DNA of 64,000 bases. Source: Amycolatopsis australiensis. GTDB taxonomy: Bacteria; Actinomycetota; Actinomycetes; Mycobacteriales; Pseudonocardiaceae. The position numbers and the translations under genes were made by a program. The DNA is taken from the NCBI RefSeq assembly GCF_900119165.1, contig NZ_FPJG01000006.1, positions 6,853,501-6,917,500 of the forward strand, written 5' to 3'. Shown piece by piece: positions 17,883 to 27,424 of the stretch (position 1 is its first letter; every line of letters begins with the position of its first letter). The notes beneath the pieces were generated by a model. The model was not told the origin of the DNA. It ran no database searches and worked only from the letters and a program-made list of their open reading frames with translations.

Positions 17883-19211
17883 TCAGCCGCCGGGCAGCGG
17901 CGGCAGCGCCGGCGTGAACAGCCAGCGCGTGAAGAACGCGTCCAGCGAGCCACCGGCGTGCGCCTCGGCCGCGGCCACGAAGCTCGCTGTCGTGACCAGG
18001 CCGTGCCGGTTGCCCTCGGCCCACGCCTTCAGCAGCGCGAAGAACGCCGGGTCGCCGATCTCCGCCCGCAGCGCGTGCAGGGTCAGCGCGCCGCGCTTGT
18101 AGACGCGCTCGTCGAACATCCGGGCCACGCCCGGGTCGGCGATCCGGACGTCGGCCGGCTTGGCCTTGATGCGCGTGTGCCAGCTGCGGGCCAGCGCCGA
18201 AGCGTCCTGGCCGCCGGACTCCTCCGACCACAGCCACTCGGCGTACGTCGCGAAGCCCTCGTTGAGCCAGATGTGGCGCCAGTCGGCCACGGTCAGGCTG
18301 TTGCCGAACCACTGGTGCGCCAGCTCGTGCACGACGAGCCGCTCGTGGGTGCGGCGGCCGTCGAGGTGGTTGGCGCCGAAGATCGCCATGCCCTGCGCCT
18401 CGATCGGGTCGTCCAGCTCGTCGTCGGTGACGATCACGACGTACTCGCCAAAGGGGTACGGGCCGAACAGCCGCTGGAGGACCTCCAGCATCCGGCCTTG
18501 CCTGCCGAAGTCGCGCTCGGCCTGCCGCCGCAGCCGCGGCGGGACGGCCGCGCGCTGGGGCACCGCCGAACCGGTCAGCGCGACCTCGTCGTAGCGGCCG
18601 ATCTGCACGCTCATCAGGTACGTCGCCGTCGGCTCCGGCCGCTCGAAGACCCACCTCGTCGTGCTCGCCGACGTCGAGCGCCCGACCAGGTTCCCGGTCA
18701 CCGCGACCAGGTACGGCGACGCCGTCGTCACGCTCACCCGGTAGGTGGCCTTGTCCGCCGGGTGGTCGTTGCACGGGAACCACGACGGCGCGCCGACCGG
18801 CTGGCTCGCCACCAGCGCGCCGTCGGTCAGCTCGTCCCAGCCGACGTCGCCCCAGCGGCTTGGCACCGGACGCGGGTTGCCGACGTAGTGCACTTCGACG
18901 GTGAAGGTGGCACCCGCCGCGATCGACCTGGTCGGCTTGACGTGCAGCTTCGCGCCGCGCTTCAGGTACTTCGCGGGCTTGCCGTCGACCAGTACGCGGT
19001 TGATCCGGAACTCGGCGAAGTCCAGGCTGACGCGGGAAAGCGCCTGGGTCGCCTCGGCGGTGATCGCCGCCGAGGCGGAGAGCCGGTTCGGCGCGACCTT
19101 GTAGTCGAGGCTCAGGTCGTAGTGCCGGACCCGGTAGCCGCCGTTGCCGTGGGCGGGGAGGTAGGGGTCACCGGAGGTGTCCGCGCCGGGAGCGGGAGCC
19201 TTCGCAATCAC
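17883..19211 (-). CDS. M1-family zinc metallopeptidase (aminopeptidase N-like)
   Basis: 442 residues from a GTG at 19211; an ATG at 19268 would add 19 residues but lacks a ribosome site. An N-terminal beta saddle (about 10-190) precedes the gluzincin domain. The zinc site is H295-E296-L-A-H299 with E318 in LNEGFAT, the standard HExxH-x18-E spacing. The exopeptidase GAMEN loop appears as the variant AQGMAIFG. It lacks the long C-terminal HEAT-like domain of E. coli PepN, as is usual in this short actinobacterial group. No clear signal peptide is seen, so it is probably cytoplasmic. The gene stands alone. Confidence 0.88.
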   Translation of the reverse strand: MIAKAPAPGADTSGDPYLPAHGNGGYRVRHYDLSLDYKVAPNRLSASAAITAEATQALSRVSLDFAEFRINRVLVDGKPAKYLKRGAKLHVKPTRSIAAGATFTVEVHYVGNPRPVPSRWGDVGWDELTDGALVASQPVGAPSWFPCNDHPADKATYRVSVTTASPYLVAVTGNLVGRSTSASTTRWVFERPEPTATYLMSVQIGRYDEVALTGSAVPQRAAVPPRLRRQAERDFGRQGRMLEVLQRLFGPYPFGEYVVIVTDDELDDPIEAQGMAIFGANHLDGRRTHERLVVHELAHQWFGNSLTVADWRHIWLNEGFATYAEWLWSEESGGQDASALARSWHTRIKAKPADVRIADPGVARMFDERVYKRGALTLHALRAEIGDPAFFALLKAWAEGNRHGLVTTASFVAAAEAHAGGSLDAFFTRWLFTPALPPLPGG

Positions 19212-19292
19212 CCGTGGCGCACCTTTCCTCGTGCCGTACTGCGACCAGGCTCGCACGGACGTGTGCATCCGGCGAGCCCGGTCCCCGCTTCG

Positions 19293-22200
19293 TTACTTGC
19301 CCGGCCACGCCGAGATCGGGTTGCCGAGCCAGCGCGTGTCCGCCGGCACCTCGTCGCCGCGGGTCACCAGCGAGCCCGGGCCGACCGTGGTGCGGGCGCC
19401 GATGCCGGCGCCGGGCAGCACGATGCCGTGCGGGCCGAGCGTCGCGCCCTCGCCGAGGGTCACCCGGGACATGCTCATGATCCGGTCGTGGAACAGGTGC
19501 GTCTGCACGACGCAGCCGCGGTTGATCGTCGCGCCGTCGCCCAGCTCGACGAGGTCGGCCTCGGGCAGCCAGTACGTCTCCAGCCAGACGCCGCGGCCGA
19601 TCTTGACGCCCATCGTGCGCAGCCACGCGGTGAGCAGCGGCGTGCCGCCGACCGAGCCGATCAGCCACGGCACGGCCAGGGCCTCGACGAAGGTGTCGGC
19701 CAGCTCGTTGCGCCAGACGAAAGAGCTCCACAGCGGGCGGTCGACCTCGCGGAACTTCCCGACCAGCAGCCACTTCATGACCGTTGCGGTCAGCGCGGCG
19801 ACGATCCCGGCGGCCAGCAGCGCCGGGCCGGCCAGCAGCAGCGCGACGCCGAAGCCGACCGCCGAAGCGGCCCACAGCAGGCCGAAGGCGACGGTGACGG
19901 TCAGCGCGACCCCGCACATGACCGGGACGATCCGGCACAGCTCGACCAGCGCCCGCGCCACCTTGAGGCGCGGCGGCGGGGTGTAGGTGCGGCTCGTGTC
20001 GGCCTCGCCGACCGCGCGCCGGACCGGCAGCGGCGGCATCCCGAGGTACGACGAACCCTTCTTCGCCTTCAGCGGCGTCGAAGACAGCACGCCGACCAGG
20101 CCGCGCTTCGGCACCGAACGGCCAGGCGCGGTCATCCCCGAGTTGCCGAGGAAGGCCTGCTTGCCGATCCGCGCCGGGGCGACGTGCAGCCAGCCGTGGC
20201 CCAGTTCGTAGGTGGCGACCATCGTGTCGTCGGCGAGGAACGCGCCGCTGTCGACCTTGGTCATCTTCGGCAGCGCCAGGACCGTCGACGCCTCGACGTT
20301 GCGGCCGACCTTCGCGCCCAGCAGCCGCAGCCACACCGGCGTGAACAGGCTGGCGTACAGCGGGAACAGGCCTTCGCGGGCCATGCTCATCAGGCGTTCG
20401 GTGGCCCAGACCTGCCAGGCGACGCGGCCGTGCACCGGGTGGTAGCCCTCGACCATGCCGATGCTCAGCGACCGGACGCCGGCGAGCACCAGCAGCATGT
20501 AGGCCAGGAAGTACGCCACGGTCGCCACCGGCACGAACACCAGGGCGCGGGTCAACGCGTCCAGCAGCGTCGGTGCCCCGGCGATCGCGTGGCCGAGCAC
20601 GGCCACACCGGCCAGCGCGGCCACGCCGGGCAGGAAACCGAGCGCCAGGGAGGTCGCGCCGTAGACGGCGGCCCAGAAGTGCGACCGCGGCGGACGGCTC
20701 GACGGCCACTTCAGCGCGTCCCGCTCGTCCTTGCCGACGCGGGTGGCGGGCGAACCGGCCCACCGCTGCCCGGCCGGCACGGCGCCGCGTACGGTCGAGC
20801 CGGCCGCGATCTCCGCGCCCTTGCCGATCCGGGCGCCCGGGAACAGCGTGCTGCGCGCGCCGACCCGGACCTCCGCGCCGACGCGGACCTTGCCGATGTG
20901 CACGACGTCGCCGTCGACCCAGTGGCCGGACAGGTCGACCTCGGGCTCGATCGCCGCGCCGCGGCCCAGCTTGAGGAAGCCGGTGACCGGCGGCGGCGAG
21001 TGCAGGTCGACGTCCTTGCCGATCCGCGCCCCGAGCGCCTTGGCGTAGGTGGTCGTCCAGGACGCGCCGGCGACGCTGTCCGCGCCGCTGAACCCGGCGA
21101 GCTTCTCGGCCGCCCACAGTCGCAAGTGGACACTGCCGCCGCGCGGGTAGGTGCCGGGGCGCACGCCCGACAGCAGCAGGCGCGCACCGGTCGCGGCGAT
21201 CGCGATCCGGCCCGCCGGGCTGAACAGCACCACCCAGGCCAGCACCAGCCACGCCCAGTTCAGCGTCGGCGCCCAGGCGAAGCCGAGCAGCGACAGGACG
21301 TTCGACAGCGCCGCGGCGAGCGTCGCCCACCGCAGGCCGACGAGCCCCATCAGCGGGACCATCACCAGCGTCTGGATGACGCCGGCGCGACGCTTGGTCG
21401 GCGCGATGTCCCGGCGTTCGGTGGCCTGGCCGCTCAGCGCGTCCAGCATCGCGGCCAGCGCACCCAGCTTCGGGTACTGGTAGATGTCGGCCACCGAGAC
21501 CTGCGGGTGCCGGGTGCGGATGCGGGCGACGACCTGCGCGGCGGTCAGGCTGCCGCCGCCGTGGGTGAAGAAGTCGGCCTTCGGGTCGTCGACCGACACG
21601 CCGAGGATCTCGGCCCAGCCTTCGGCGAGCCACGTCTCGGTCGGGGACAGCCCGGTGGCGTCCACCGTGGACAGCGGCCAGGGCAGGGCGGCGCGGTCGA
21701 CCTTGCCCGAGGTGCGGGTCGGCAGGTCGCCGACGACGGCGAGCAGCGGCACCAGCGCGGCGGGCAGCTGCTCGCGCAGCCGGTTCGCGGCCTGGTCGTG
21801 GTCGAACTCCCCGGTGCCGGGCACGACGTACCCGACGAGGACCTGGTTGCCCGCCTTGGTGCGGCGGATCGCGGCGGCCGCGCCCTGCACGCCCGGCAGG
21901 GCCTGCAGCGCGGCGTCGACCTCGCCCAGCTCGATGCGGCGGCCGCCGAGCTTGATCTGCTCGTCGAGGCGGCCGAGGAAGAGCAGGCCTTCGGGTTCGG
22001 CGCGGACCATGTCGCCTGAGCGGTAGGCGCGCTGCCAGCCCAGCGACGGCAGCGGCGCGAACTTCTCGGCGTCCTTGGCAGCGTCGAGGTAACGGGCGAG
22101 CCCGATCCCGCCGATCACCAGCTCGCCGGTTTCGCCCATGGCGACCGGCTCGCCCTCGTCGTTGACGACGGCGAGCTGCCAGCCGGCCAGCGGCAGGCCG

Positions 22201-23177
22201 ATGCGCACCGGGCCCTCGCCGGTCAGCGGCGCGGCGCAGGCGACGACGGTGGCCTCGGTCGGGCCGTAGGTGTTCCAGACCTCGCGGCCTTCGACGGCGA
22301 CGCGCTCGGCCAGCTCGGGCGGGCAGGCTTCGCCACCGAAGATGAGCAGGCGGACGTCTTCCAGCGCGTCGGCGGGCCACAGCGCGGCCAGCGTCGGCAC
22401 GGTCGAGACGATCGTGATGCGCTGCGCGACCAGCCACGGCCCGAGGTCGACGCCGGTGCGGACGAGCGCCCGCGGCGCCGGAACCAGGCAGGCGCCGTGG
22501 CGCCAGGCCAGCCACATCTCTTCGCAGGAGGCGTCGAAGGCGACGCTCAGCCCGGCGAGCACCCGGTCACCGGGACCGATCGGCTCGTCGACGAGGAACA
22601 GCTCGGCTTCGGCGTCGACGAACGCGGCGGCACTGGCGTGCGTGACCGCGACGCCCTTCGGCTTGCCCGTGGAGCCGGAGGTGAAGATGATCCACGCGTC
22701 GTCCGCCGGGCCCGGGACGCCGTCACGGCCGCCGGGCGTGCTGTGGACGGTGATCCTGCCGTCGGTGGCGACCGCCGCGACCTGTGCCTCCTCGAAGACG
22801 AGTTCGGCGCGCTCGTCCGGGTCGTCGGCGTCGACCGGCACGTACGCGGCGCCGACGGACAGGGTGGCCAGGACCGCGACGTACAGCTCGGCGGTGCCGG
22901 AGGAGATGCGGATGCCGACGCGGTCGCCGAGGCCGACGCCGTAGCTCTTGAGGCGGCGCCCGTAGGCGTCGACCTCTTCCAGCAGGCGCCGGTAGGTCAG
23001 CGTGGTCGTGCCGTCGTCGATCGCGGCGGCGTTGGGGTACCGCTCGGCGGTGGCGGCGAGGATGCCGAGCAGGGTGCGCTCGCTCGCGCCGGCACTGGTC
23101 CGGAAGAGCGCCCGGTCGGCGACCGGGGCGAGCATCACCCCGGCTGCGGATTCGGCGGGTTCGACGGTGACGGTCAT
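19293..23177 (-). CDS. Pls/PosA-type NRPS (poly-amino-acid synthetase-like)
   Basis: 1,294 residues from MTVTVEP (ATG at 23177); an 18-residue longer start at 23231 is possible. Order: adenylation domain (FTSGSTGKPKG, NTYGPTEATV, YRSGDMVR, PTRTSGKVDR), carrier domain with phosphopantetheine Ser in HGGGSLTAAQ, then about six membrane helices alternating with three left-handed beta-helix segments rich in GxxVRVGAxx-type hexapeptides. No condensation or thioesterase domain. This is the layout and length of epsilon-poly-L-lysine synthetase (about 1,320 residues). In the substrate pocket FDASCEEMW an acidic residue occupies the usual W239 position, which would suit a basic amino acid; that reading is inference. 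No accessory biosynthesis genes flank it. Confidence 0.88.
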   Translation of the reverse strand: MTVTVEPAESAAGVMLAPVADRALFRTSAGASERTLLGILAATAERYPNAAAIDDGTTTLTYRRLLEEVDAYGRRLKSYGVGLGDRVGIRISSGTAELYVAVLATLSVGAAYVPVDADDPDERAELVFEEAQVAAVATDGRITVHSTPGGRDGVPGPADDAWIIFTSGSTGKPKGVAVTHASAAAFVDAEAELFLVDEPIGPGDRVLAGLSVAFDASCEEMWLAWRHGACLVPAPRALVRTGVDLGPWLVAQRITIVSTVPTLAALWPADALEDVRLLIFGGEACPPELAERVAVEGREVWNTYGPTEATVVACAAPLTGEGPVRIGLPLAGWQLAVVNDEGEPVAMGETGELVIGGIGLARYLDAAKDAEKFAPLPSLGWQRAYRSGDMVRAEPEGLLFLGRLDEQIKLGGRRIELGEVDAALQALPGVQGAAAAIRRTKAGNQVLVGYVVPGTGEFDHDQAANRLREQLPAALVPLLAVVGDLPTRTSGKVDRAALPWPLSTVDATGLSPTETWLAEGWAEILGVSVDDPKADFFTHGGGSLTAAQVVARIRTRHPQVSVADIYQYPKLGALAAMLDALSGQATERRDIAPTKRRAGVIQTLVMVPLMGLVGLRWATLAAALSNVLSLLGFAWAPTLNWAWLVLAWVVLFSPAGRIAIAATGARLLLSGVRPGTYPRGGSVHLRLWAAEKLAGFSGADSVAGASWTTTYAKALGARIGKDVDLHSPPPVTGFLKLGRGAAIEPEVDLSGHWVDGDVVHIGKVRVGAEVRVGARSTLFPGARIGKGAEIAAGSTVRGAVPAGQRWAGSPATRVGKDERDALKWPSSRPPRSHFWAAVYGATSLALGFLPGVAALAGVAVLGHAIAGAPTLLDALTRALVFVPVATVAYFLAYMLLVLAGVRSLSIGMVEGYHPVHGRVAWQVWATERLMSMAREGLFPLYASLFTPVWLRLLGAKVGRNVEASTVLALPKMTKVDSGAFLADDTMVATYELGHGWLHVAPARIGKQAFLGNSGMTAPGRSVPKRGLVGVLSSTPLKAKKGSSYLGMPPLPVRRAVGEADTSRTYTPPPRLKVARALVELCRIVPVMCGVALTVTVAFGLLWAASAVGFGVALLLAGPALLAAGIVAALTATVMKWLLVGKFREVDRPLWSSFVWRNELADTFVEALAVPWLIGSVGGTPLLTAWLRTMGVKIGRGVWLETYWLPEADLVELGDGATINRGCVVQTHLFHDRIMSMSRVTLGEGATLGPHGIVLPGAGIGARTTVGPGSLVTRGDEVPADTRWLGNPISAWPGK

Positions 23178-23240
23178 CGGCCGCTCACCCCGGGCAGGAC
23201 AAAACCATGGGCGCGCAAGCCCACCACTCACCTTTCGGGA

Positions 23241-23271
23241 GCCTCAACCGGGCTCGCTCTCCGGTTGAGGC
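23241..23271 (-). terminator. Hairpin between der and the Pls-type gene
   Basis: Perfect 11-bp stem GCCTCAACCGG / CCGGTTGAGGC with a 9-nt loop, in the 183-bp gap between the der stop and the synthetase start. There is no strong U-tract after it on the minus strand, so termination may need Rho or be partial. It separates the housekeeping der transcript from the synthetase gene. Confidence 0.6.
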
Positions 23272-23360
23272 GCCCGCAACGACCATCAACGATACCCGCG
23301 GGTCAAGAAAAGGTGTCCACAGGGTCACGACGGAGTGTCGGACCTCACGCGGGCGTTGCC

Positions 23361-24821
23361 CTACCTGGTCCGGGCGGCCTTTCCGCCGACCTTGGGCTTC
23401 GCCTTCTTCTCCCGGACCCGGACATTCACCCGGACGGGGCTGCCGGTGAAGCCGAACCGCTCCCGGAACTTGCGCTCGATGAACCGGCGGTAGCCCGCCT
23501 CGAGGAAGCCCGTGGTGAACAGCACCAGCGTCGGCGGCCGGATGCCGGCCTGCGTCGCGAACAGCACCTTCGGCTGCTTGCCGCCGCGGACCGGCGGCGG
23601 GGTGGCCGCGATCAGGTCCGACAGCCACGCGTTGAGCTGGCCGGTCGGCACCCGCTGGTCCCACGACGCCAGCGCCGTCCGCAGCGCCGGCGCGAGCTTG
23701 CGCACCGAACGGCCGGTCAGCGCGGAGATGTTGACCTTCTCCGCCCACGGCACGCGGACCAGGCCGCGCTCCAGCTCGCGGACCATCGCGTGCCGGCGGT
23801 CCTCGTCGACCAGGTCCCACTTGTTGAACGCCAGCACGCAGGCGCGGCCGGCCTCGACGACCATGGTCAGCACCCGCAGGTCCTGCTCGGAGATCGGCTC
23901 GGACGCGTCCAGCAGCACGATCGCGACCTCGGCCGCGTCGATCGCGGTCTTGGTGCGCAGCGACGCGTAGTACTCGGCGCCGGCGGCGAAGTTGACGCGC
24001 TTGCGCAGGCCCGCCGTGTCCACGAACCGCCAGGTCTCGCCGTCCAGCTCGACGAGGGAGTCGACCGGGTCGACGGTGGTGCCCGCGACCGAATCGACGA
24101 CCGAGCGTTCCTCGCCGGAGAGCTTGTTGAGCAGGCTCGACTTGCCGACGTTCGGCTTGCCGACCAGGGCGACACGCCGCGGCCCCGACGTCACCGCGCC
24201 GCCTTCGCGCGGCGACTCGGGCAGCGCCTTGAGGATCGCGTCGAGCAGGTCGCCGGAGCTGCGCCCGTGCAGCGCGCTGACCGGGTGCGGCTCGCCGAGG
24301 CCGAGCGACCACAGCGACGCGGTGTCCGCGAGCAGCCGGTCGTCGTCCACCTTGTTCGCGGCCAGCAGCACCGGCTTCTTCGAGCGGCGCAGCACGCGGG
24401 CGACGGCCTCGTCGGTGGCGGTGGCGCCGACCGTGGCGTCGATGACCAGCAGCACGGCGTCCGCGGTCTGCATGGCCAGCTCGGCCTGCGCGGCGACGGC
24501 CGCCTGCAGCCCGGTCGCGTCCGGCTCCCAGCCGCCGGTGTCGACCAGGGTGAACTTGCGCCCGCCCCAGTAGGCGTCGTAGGCGACGCGGTCGCGGGTC
24601 ACGCCCGGCACGTCCTGCACCACGGCTTCGCGGCGGCCGAGGATGCGGTTGACCAGCGTCGACTTGCCCACGTTGGGCCGTCCGACGACGGCGAGCACCG
24701 GCTGCGCGAGCGCGGCCTCCTCGGCCAGCTCGGCCGCCTCGATCTGGGCGTCGAGCGCGGCGAACTCGGTCTCGTCGGACCAGGTGCCGTCGACTTCGCC
24801 GACGCTGTCCAGCTCTTCCAT
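23361..24821 (-). CDS. der: Ribosome biogenesis GTPase Der (EngA)
   Basis: 486 residues with two tandem GTPase domains and a C-terminal KH-like domain, the unique Der layout. The first P-loop is [10 protein letters not shown] with NKVDD as G4; the second is [10 protein letters not shown] with NKWDLVDE. The C-terminus has [19 protein letters not shown]. Der assists 50S subunit maturation. A ~45-residue acidic N-terminal lead ([14 protein letters not shown]) precedes domain 1, as in other actinobacteria. It follows cmk and the acyltransferase gene on the minus strand, matching the mycobacterial cmk-engA order. Confidence 0.96.
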   Translation of the reverse strand: MEELDSVGEVDGTWSDETEFAALDAQIEAAELAEEAALAQPVLAVVGRPNVGKSTLVNRILGRREAVVQDVPGVTRDRVAYDAYWGGRKFTLVDTGGWEPDATGLQAAVAAQAELAMQTADAVLLVIDATVGATATDEAVARVLRRSKKPVLLAANKVDDDRLLADTASLWSLGLGEPHPVSALHGRSSGDLLDAILKALPESPREGGAVTSGPRRVALVGKPNVGKSSLLNKLSGEERSVVDSVAGTTVDPVDSLVELDGETWRFVDTAGLRKRVNFAAGAEYYASLRTKTAIDAAEVAIVLLDASEPISEQDLRVLTMVVEAGRACVLAFNKWDLVDEDRRHAMVRELERGLVRVPWAEKVNISALTGRSVRKLAPALRTALASWDQRVPTGQLNAWLSDLIAATPPPVRGGKQPKVLFATQAGIRPPTLVLFTTGFLEAGYRRFIERKFRERFGFTGSPVRVNVRVREKKAKPKVGGKAARTR

Positions 24822-24838
24822 TGCTAACCCATTTTCCC

Positions 24839-25567
24839 TTATGGCGTGACGAATCCGTTTTCGCTACGCCAATCGTCCAAAGTCTTCACGAGCGCCGCGA
24901 GCTCGCCGCGCAGCTCCTCGGTGCCCTGGTCGAGCCCGGTCTTCCCGGGGCCGACCTTCGGCGTGAACGGCTCCCCCACGAGGATGTCCACCCGCGGCCG
25001 GAACCGTCGCCTGCCGCCGGCAGGCTTGCGCGTGCCCCGCGTCGCGACCGGGAGCACGGTCGCGCCGGAGGCCCGGACCAGCCAGGCCGCGCCGCGTTCG
25101 GCCGCGCCGACGTCCCCGGCGCCGCGGGTGCCCTCGGGAAAGATCCCGACGACCCCGCCGCCCTTGAGCACGGCGACCGCGGTCATCAGCGGTGTGCGGT
25201 CGATCTCGCCGCGCTTGAGCGGGATCTGCCCGATCGCCAGCAGGAACTTCCCGACGATCCCCGAGAACATCTCGGCCTTGACCAGGAACGCCGAGCGCCG
25301 CGGCAGCATTCCGAAGATCAGCTGCGGCTCGATCATCGAGCTGTGGTTCGCGATCACGAGCACCGGCCCGGTGGCGGGCATGCGCTCGCGGCCGTGCACG
25401 CGGACGCGGAAGGCCGACCGCAGATAGTACCGGGCGAAGACCCGCCCGGCGTCGTGGAGTGCGCCGACGGAGCCTTCCGGCAGTCCGTCAGCCGCTTTCG
25501 GGGGGTCCGAGGAGGCTCGCCCCCCGGCTGGGGTCCGGGGCTCGGCCCCGGAAGACCCAGCTTTCAT
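24839..25567 (-). CDS. PlsC-family 1-acylglycerol-3-phosphate acyltransferase
   Basis: 242-residue acyltransferase for phospholipid synthesis at the membrane surface. Motif I reads NHSSMIEP, an HX4E version of the common HX4D; motif III is [10 protein letters not shown] ~40-residue polar, Gly/Pro-rich N-terminus precedes the domain. The ATG overlaps the cmk TGA by 4 nt and der starts 17 bp after its stop, so cmk, this gene and der form one transcript. The family call is firm. The exact acceptor (lysophosphatidic acid or another lysolipid) is not. Confidence 0.88.
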   Translation of the reverse strand: MKAGSSGAEPRTPAGGRASSDPPKAADGLPEGSVGALHDAGRVFARYYLRSAFRVRVHGRERMPATGPVLVIANHSSMIEPQLIFGMLPRRSAFLVKAEMFSGIVGKFLLAIGQIPLKRGEIDRTPLMTAVAVLKGGGVVGIFPEGTRGAGDVGAAERGAAWLVRASGATVLPVATRGTRKPAGGRRRFRPRVDILVGEPFTPKVGPGKTGLDQGTEELRGELAALVKTLDDWRSENGFVTP

Positions 25568-26289
25568 CGCGCCACTTCTTCTTTGCAGCCCGCGAGCAGG
25601 CCGCGGTGGCTGGCCAGCTCGCTGAGGGCGACGATCACCTGGTCGATGGACAGTTCCGAGGTGTCGACGTGCACGGCGTCGTCGGCCGCGCGCAGCGGCG
25701 AGGCAGCGCGGGTCGAGTCGAGGTGGTCGCGGCGCTCGACGCTGGCCAGCGCGTCGGCGACCGACGACTTCCGCCCGGCGGCGGTGTCCTGGGTGCTGCG
25801 GCGCGAGGCGCGGACGTCGGCCGACGCGGTGAGGAAGACCTTGAGCGGCGAGTCCGGCGCGACGACCGTGCCGATGTCGCGGCCTTCGACGACGATCCCG
25901 CCGACGCTGCCGAGGACTTCGCCGATGATCCGCCGCTGCCGGGCGACCAGCAGCTCGCGCACGTGCGGCACGGCCGAGACGGGCGAGACGGCCTTGGTGA
26001 CCTCGGGGCCGCGGATGTCGGCGGCGACATCCTCCCCGCCGAGGCGGATGTCGGTCCGGTCGGGGCTGGTGCCGATGCTGAACTCGGCCCGGTCGGCGAT
26101 CTCGGCGACGGCGACGGCGTCGGCCGGGTCGACTCGGGCCCGCAGCACGGCGAGGGTGACCATCCGGTACATGGCGCCGGTGTCGAGGTAGCCGGCACCG
26201 AGCCGGTCGGCGAGCTTGCGGGCGACGGTGGTCTTCCCTGTCCCCGACGGGCCGTCCAGCGCGACCACACCACGTAGGGCTCCCGTCAC
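25564..26289 (-). CDS. cmk: (d)CMP kinase
   Basis: 241 residues from the GTG at 26289, chosen because GAGGAG lies 7 bases upstream; longer in-frame starts have no site. It phosphorylates CMP and dCMP with ATP. The P-loop is DGPSGTGKTTVARKLA, followed by the LDTGAMYR nucleotide-binding motif, VVEGRDIGTVV and the lid Arg-rich segment RRSTQDTAAGRK. Length is close to the family's 220-230. It heads the cmk-plsC-der cluster. In mycobacteria the pseudouridine synthase gene directly precedes cmk; here that neighbour is about 5.7 kb away, across an accessory block. Confidence 0.94.
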   Translation of the reverse strand: MTGALRGVVALDGPSGTGKTTVARKLADRLGAGYLDTGAMYRMVTLAVLRARVDPADAVAVAEIADRAEFSIGTSPDRTDIRLGGEDVAADIRGPEVTKAVSPVSAVPHVRELLVARQRRIIGEVLGSVGGIVVEGRDIGTVVAPDSPLKVFLTASADVRASRRSTQDTAAGRKSSVADALASVERRDHLDSTRAASPLRAADDAVHVDTSELSIDQVIVALSELASHRGLLAGCKEEVAR

Positions 26290-26359
26290 CGGCACTCTCC
26301 TCGCGTTCTCGTCTCGTTCCGGGCCGGTGTCCATTCTGCCGGTCGGGCCGCGGAGGAGA

Positions 26360-26926
26360 TCAGTCGGCCCGCGCGCCGAAGCGCTCCACCACCAGCGCGA
26401 GACGCTCGTCACGGTGGTCCGGCGACAGCCGACGGCCCCGGTCCAGCGTCACGAGGCCGTGCAGGGCCCCCCAGAAGACCTCCGTCAGCGCGCCCGCGCT
26501 CTCGCCCCGCGCGACCGGCTCGACCACCGCGAAGAGCCCGGCGAACGCCTCTTTCATCACGGCGGGCGTGTCGTCCTGGGCGAACGGCAGCTCCGACGCC
26601 AGGGTGAACATCGCGTCGTACAGCGCCGGTTTTTCGAAGGCGAACTCGACGTACGCGCGGACGACGCCCGCCAGGCCGCCGTCCCGCGCGGCCGCCAGCA
26701 CGGCGGCCAGCTCGGCGAAGCCTTCCAGCGCGGCGGCCGCCATGATCGCGTCCTTGCCGCCCGGGAAGTGGCTGTAGAGCACGGGCTGGCTGTACTCGAT
26801 GAGCGCCGCGAGCCGCCGGGTGGTGACCGCGTCCCAGCCCTCCGCCTCGGCCAGTTCGCGTGCCGCGGTGACGATCCGCCGGCCGCGCTCGGCCCGGTCC
26901 CGCACCCGCCGTTCTCGCTGGTTCAT
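26360..26926 (-). CDS. TetR/AcrR-family transcriptional regulator
   Basis: 188 residues from the ATG at 26926; a TTG at 26953 is in frame but lies within the operator cluster. The N-terminal HTH is RIVTAARELAEAEGWDAVTT with AALIEYSQPVLYSHF. The C-terminal half (AFEKPALYDAMFTLASEL ... VFWGALHGLVTLDRG) matches the TetR_C ligand domain common beside DUF4267 genes. It is divergent from the DUF4267 gene at 27018, and the four palindromes between them are its likely binding sites. It probably represses both genes. Confidence 0.88.
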   Translation of the reverse strand: MNQRERRVRDRAERGRRIVTAARELAEAEGWDAVTTRRLAALIEYSQPVLYSHFPGGKDAIMAAAALEGFAELAAVLAAARDGGLAGVVRAYVEFAFEKPALYDAMFTLASELPFAQDDTPAVMKEAFAGLFAVVEPVARGESAGALTEVFWGALHGLVTLDRGRRLSPDHRDERLALVVERFGARAD

Positions 26927-26936
26927 GCCCTCGATG

Positions 26937-26999
26937 CTAGCACCGCTAGACAAACTAGCGTCGCTAGATTAGCGTTGCTAGTAATTCTAGCGATGCTAG
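26937..26999. promoter_or_regulatory. Four tandem CTAGC-N3-GCTAG operators
   Basis: Palindromes at 26937-26949, 26955-26967, 26969-26981 (first base T instead of C) and 26987-26999 fill the divergent gap between the TetR and DUF4267 genes. Start-to-start spacing is 18, 14 and 18 bp, a symmetrical layout. CTAG is scarce elsewhere in this GC-rich window, so the cluster is not composition-driven. Likely cooperative repressor binding over both promoters. Confidence 0.8.
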
Positions 27000-27017
27000 C
27001 AACCTGGAGGGAACACC

Positions 27018-27386
27018 ATGATCGTCGCCGGCTACGTCCTCGTCTCGCTCGTCTCGCTCGGCATCATCTACGTCGGCCTCAACTACCTCTTCGCGCCGCG
27101 GAAGATCGCCGCGGGCTTCGGGTTCAACGAGGTCCCCGAGAACGCCGAGTCCTTCTTGAACGTCAAAGGCGGCCGCGACGTCGGGGCCGGCCTGATCCCG
27201 CTAGCCCTGATGATCTACGGCGACGCGCACGCGCTGGGCTGGGTCATCCTGACCGCGGCCGTCTGGCCCTTCTTCGACATGCTGATCGTGCTGCGCCACC
27301 GGGGAAAGAAGGCCACGGCCTTCGGCGTCCACGGCCTGACCGCGGTCGTGATGGTGGTCGCGGCGCTGCTGCTCCTGCTCGGCTGA
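27018..27386 (+). CDS. DUF4267-family small membrane protein
   Basis: 122 residues with four hydrophobic segments (about 4-26, 56-68, 74-92, 102-121). The N-terminal MIVAGYVLVSLVSLGIIYVG and the RDVGAGLIPLALM segment fit the DUF4267 family. Function is unknown; these genes commonly sit divergent to a TetR regulator, as here. GGAGG lies 10 bases upstream of the ATG and the operator cluster ends 18 bp before it, so expression is probably tightly repressor-controlled. A role in stress or solvent tolerance would be a guess. Confidence 0.8.
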   Translation: MIVAGYVLVSLVSLGIIYVGLNYLFAPRKIAAGFGFNEVPENAESFLNVKGGRDVGAGLIPLALMIYGDAHALGWVILTAAVWPFFDMLIVLRHRGKKATAFGVHGLTAVVMVVAALLLLLG

Positions 27387-27424
27387 AAACCCCGCGAAAC
27401 GGACACGTGGGTTACGGTGGCCGG

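Noticed and set aside
17799..22019. Plus-strand open frame of about 1,400 codons opposite the M1 peptidase and Pls-type genes
   Set aside because: Composition artefact; the minus strand encodes clear enzymes with all motifs in frame.
26927..26953. TTG start extending the TetR protein into the operator array
   Set aside because: Coding the operators is unlikely and the ATG at 26926 fits the family N-terminus.
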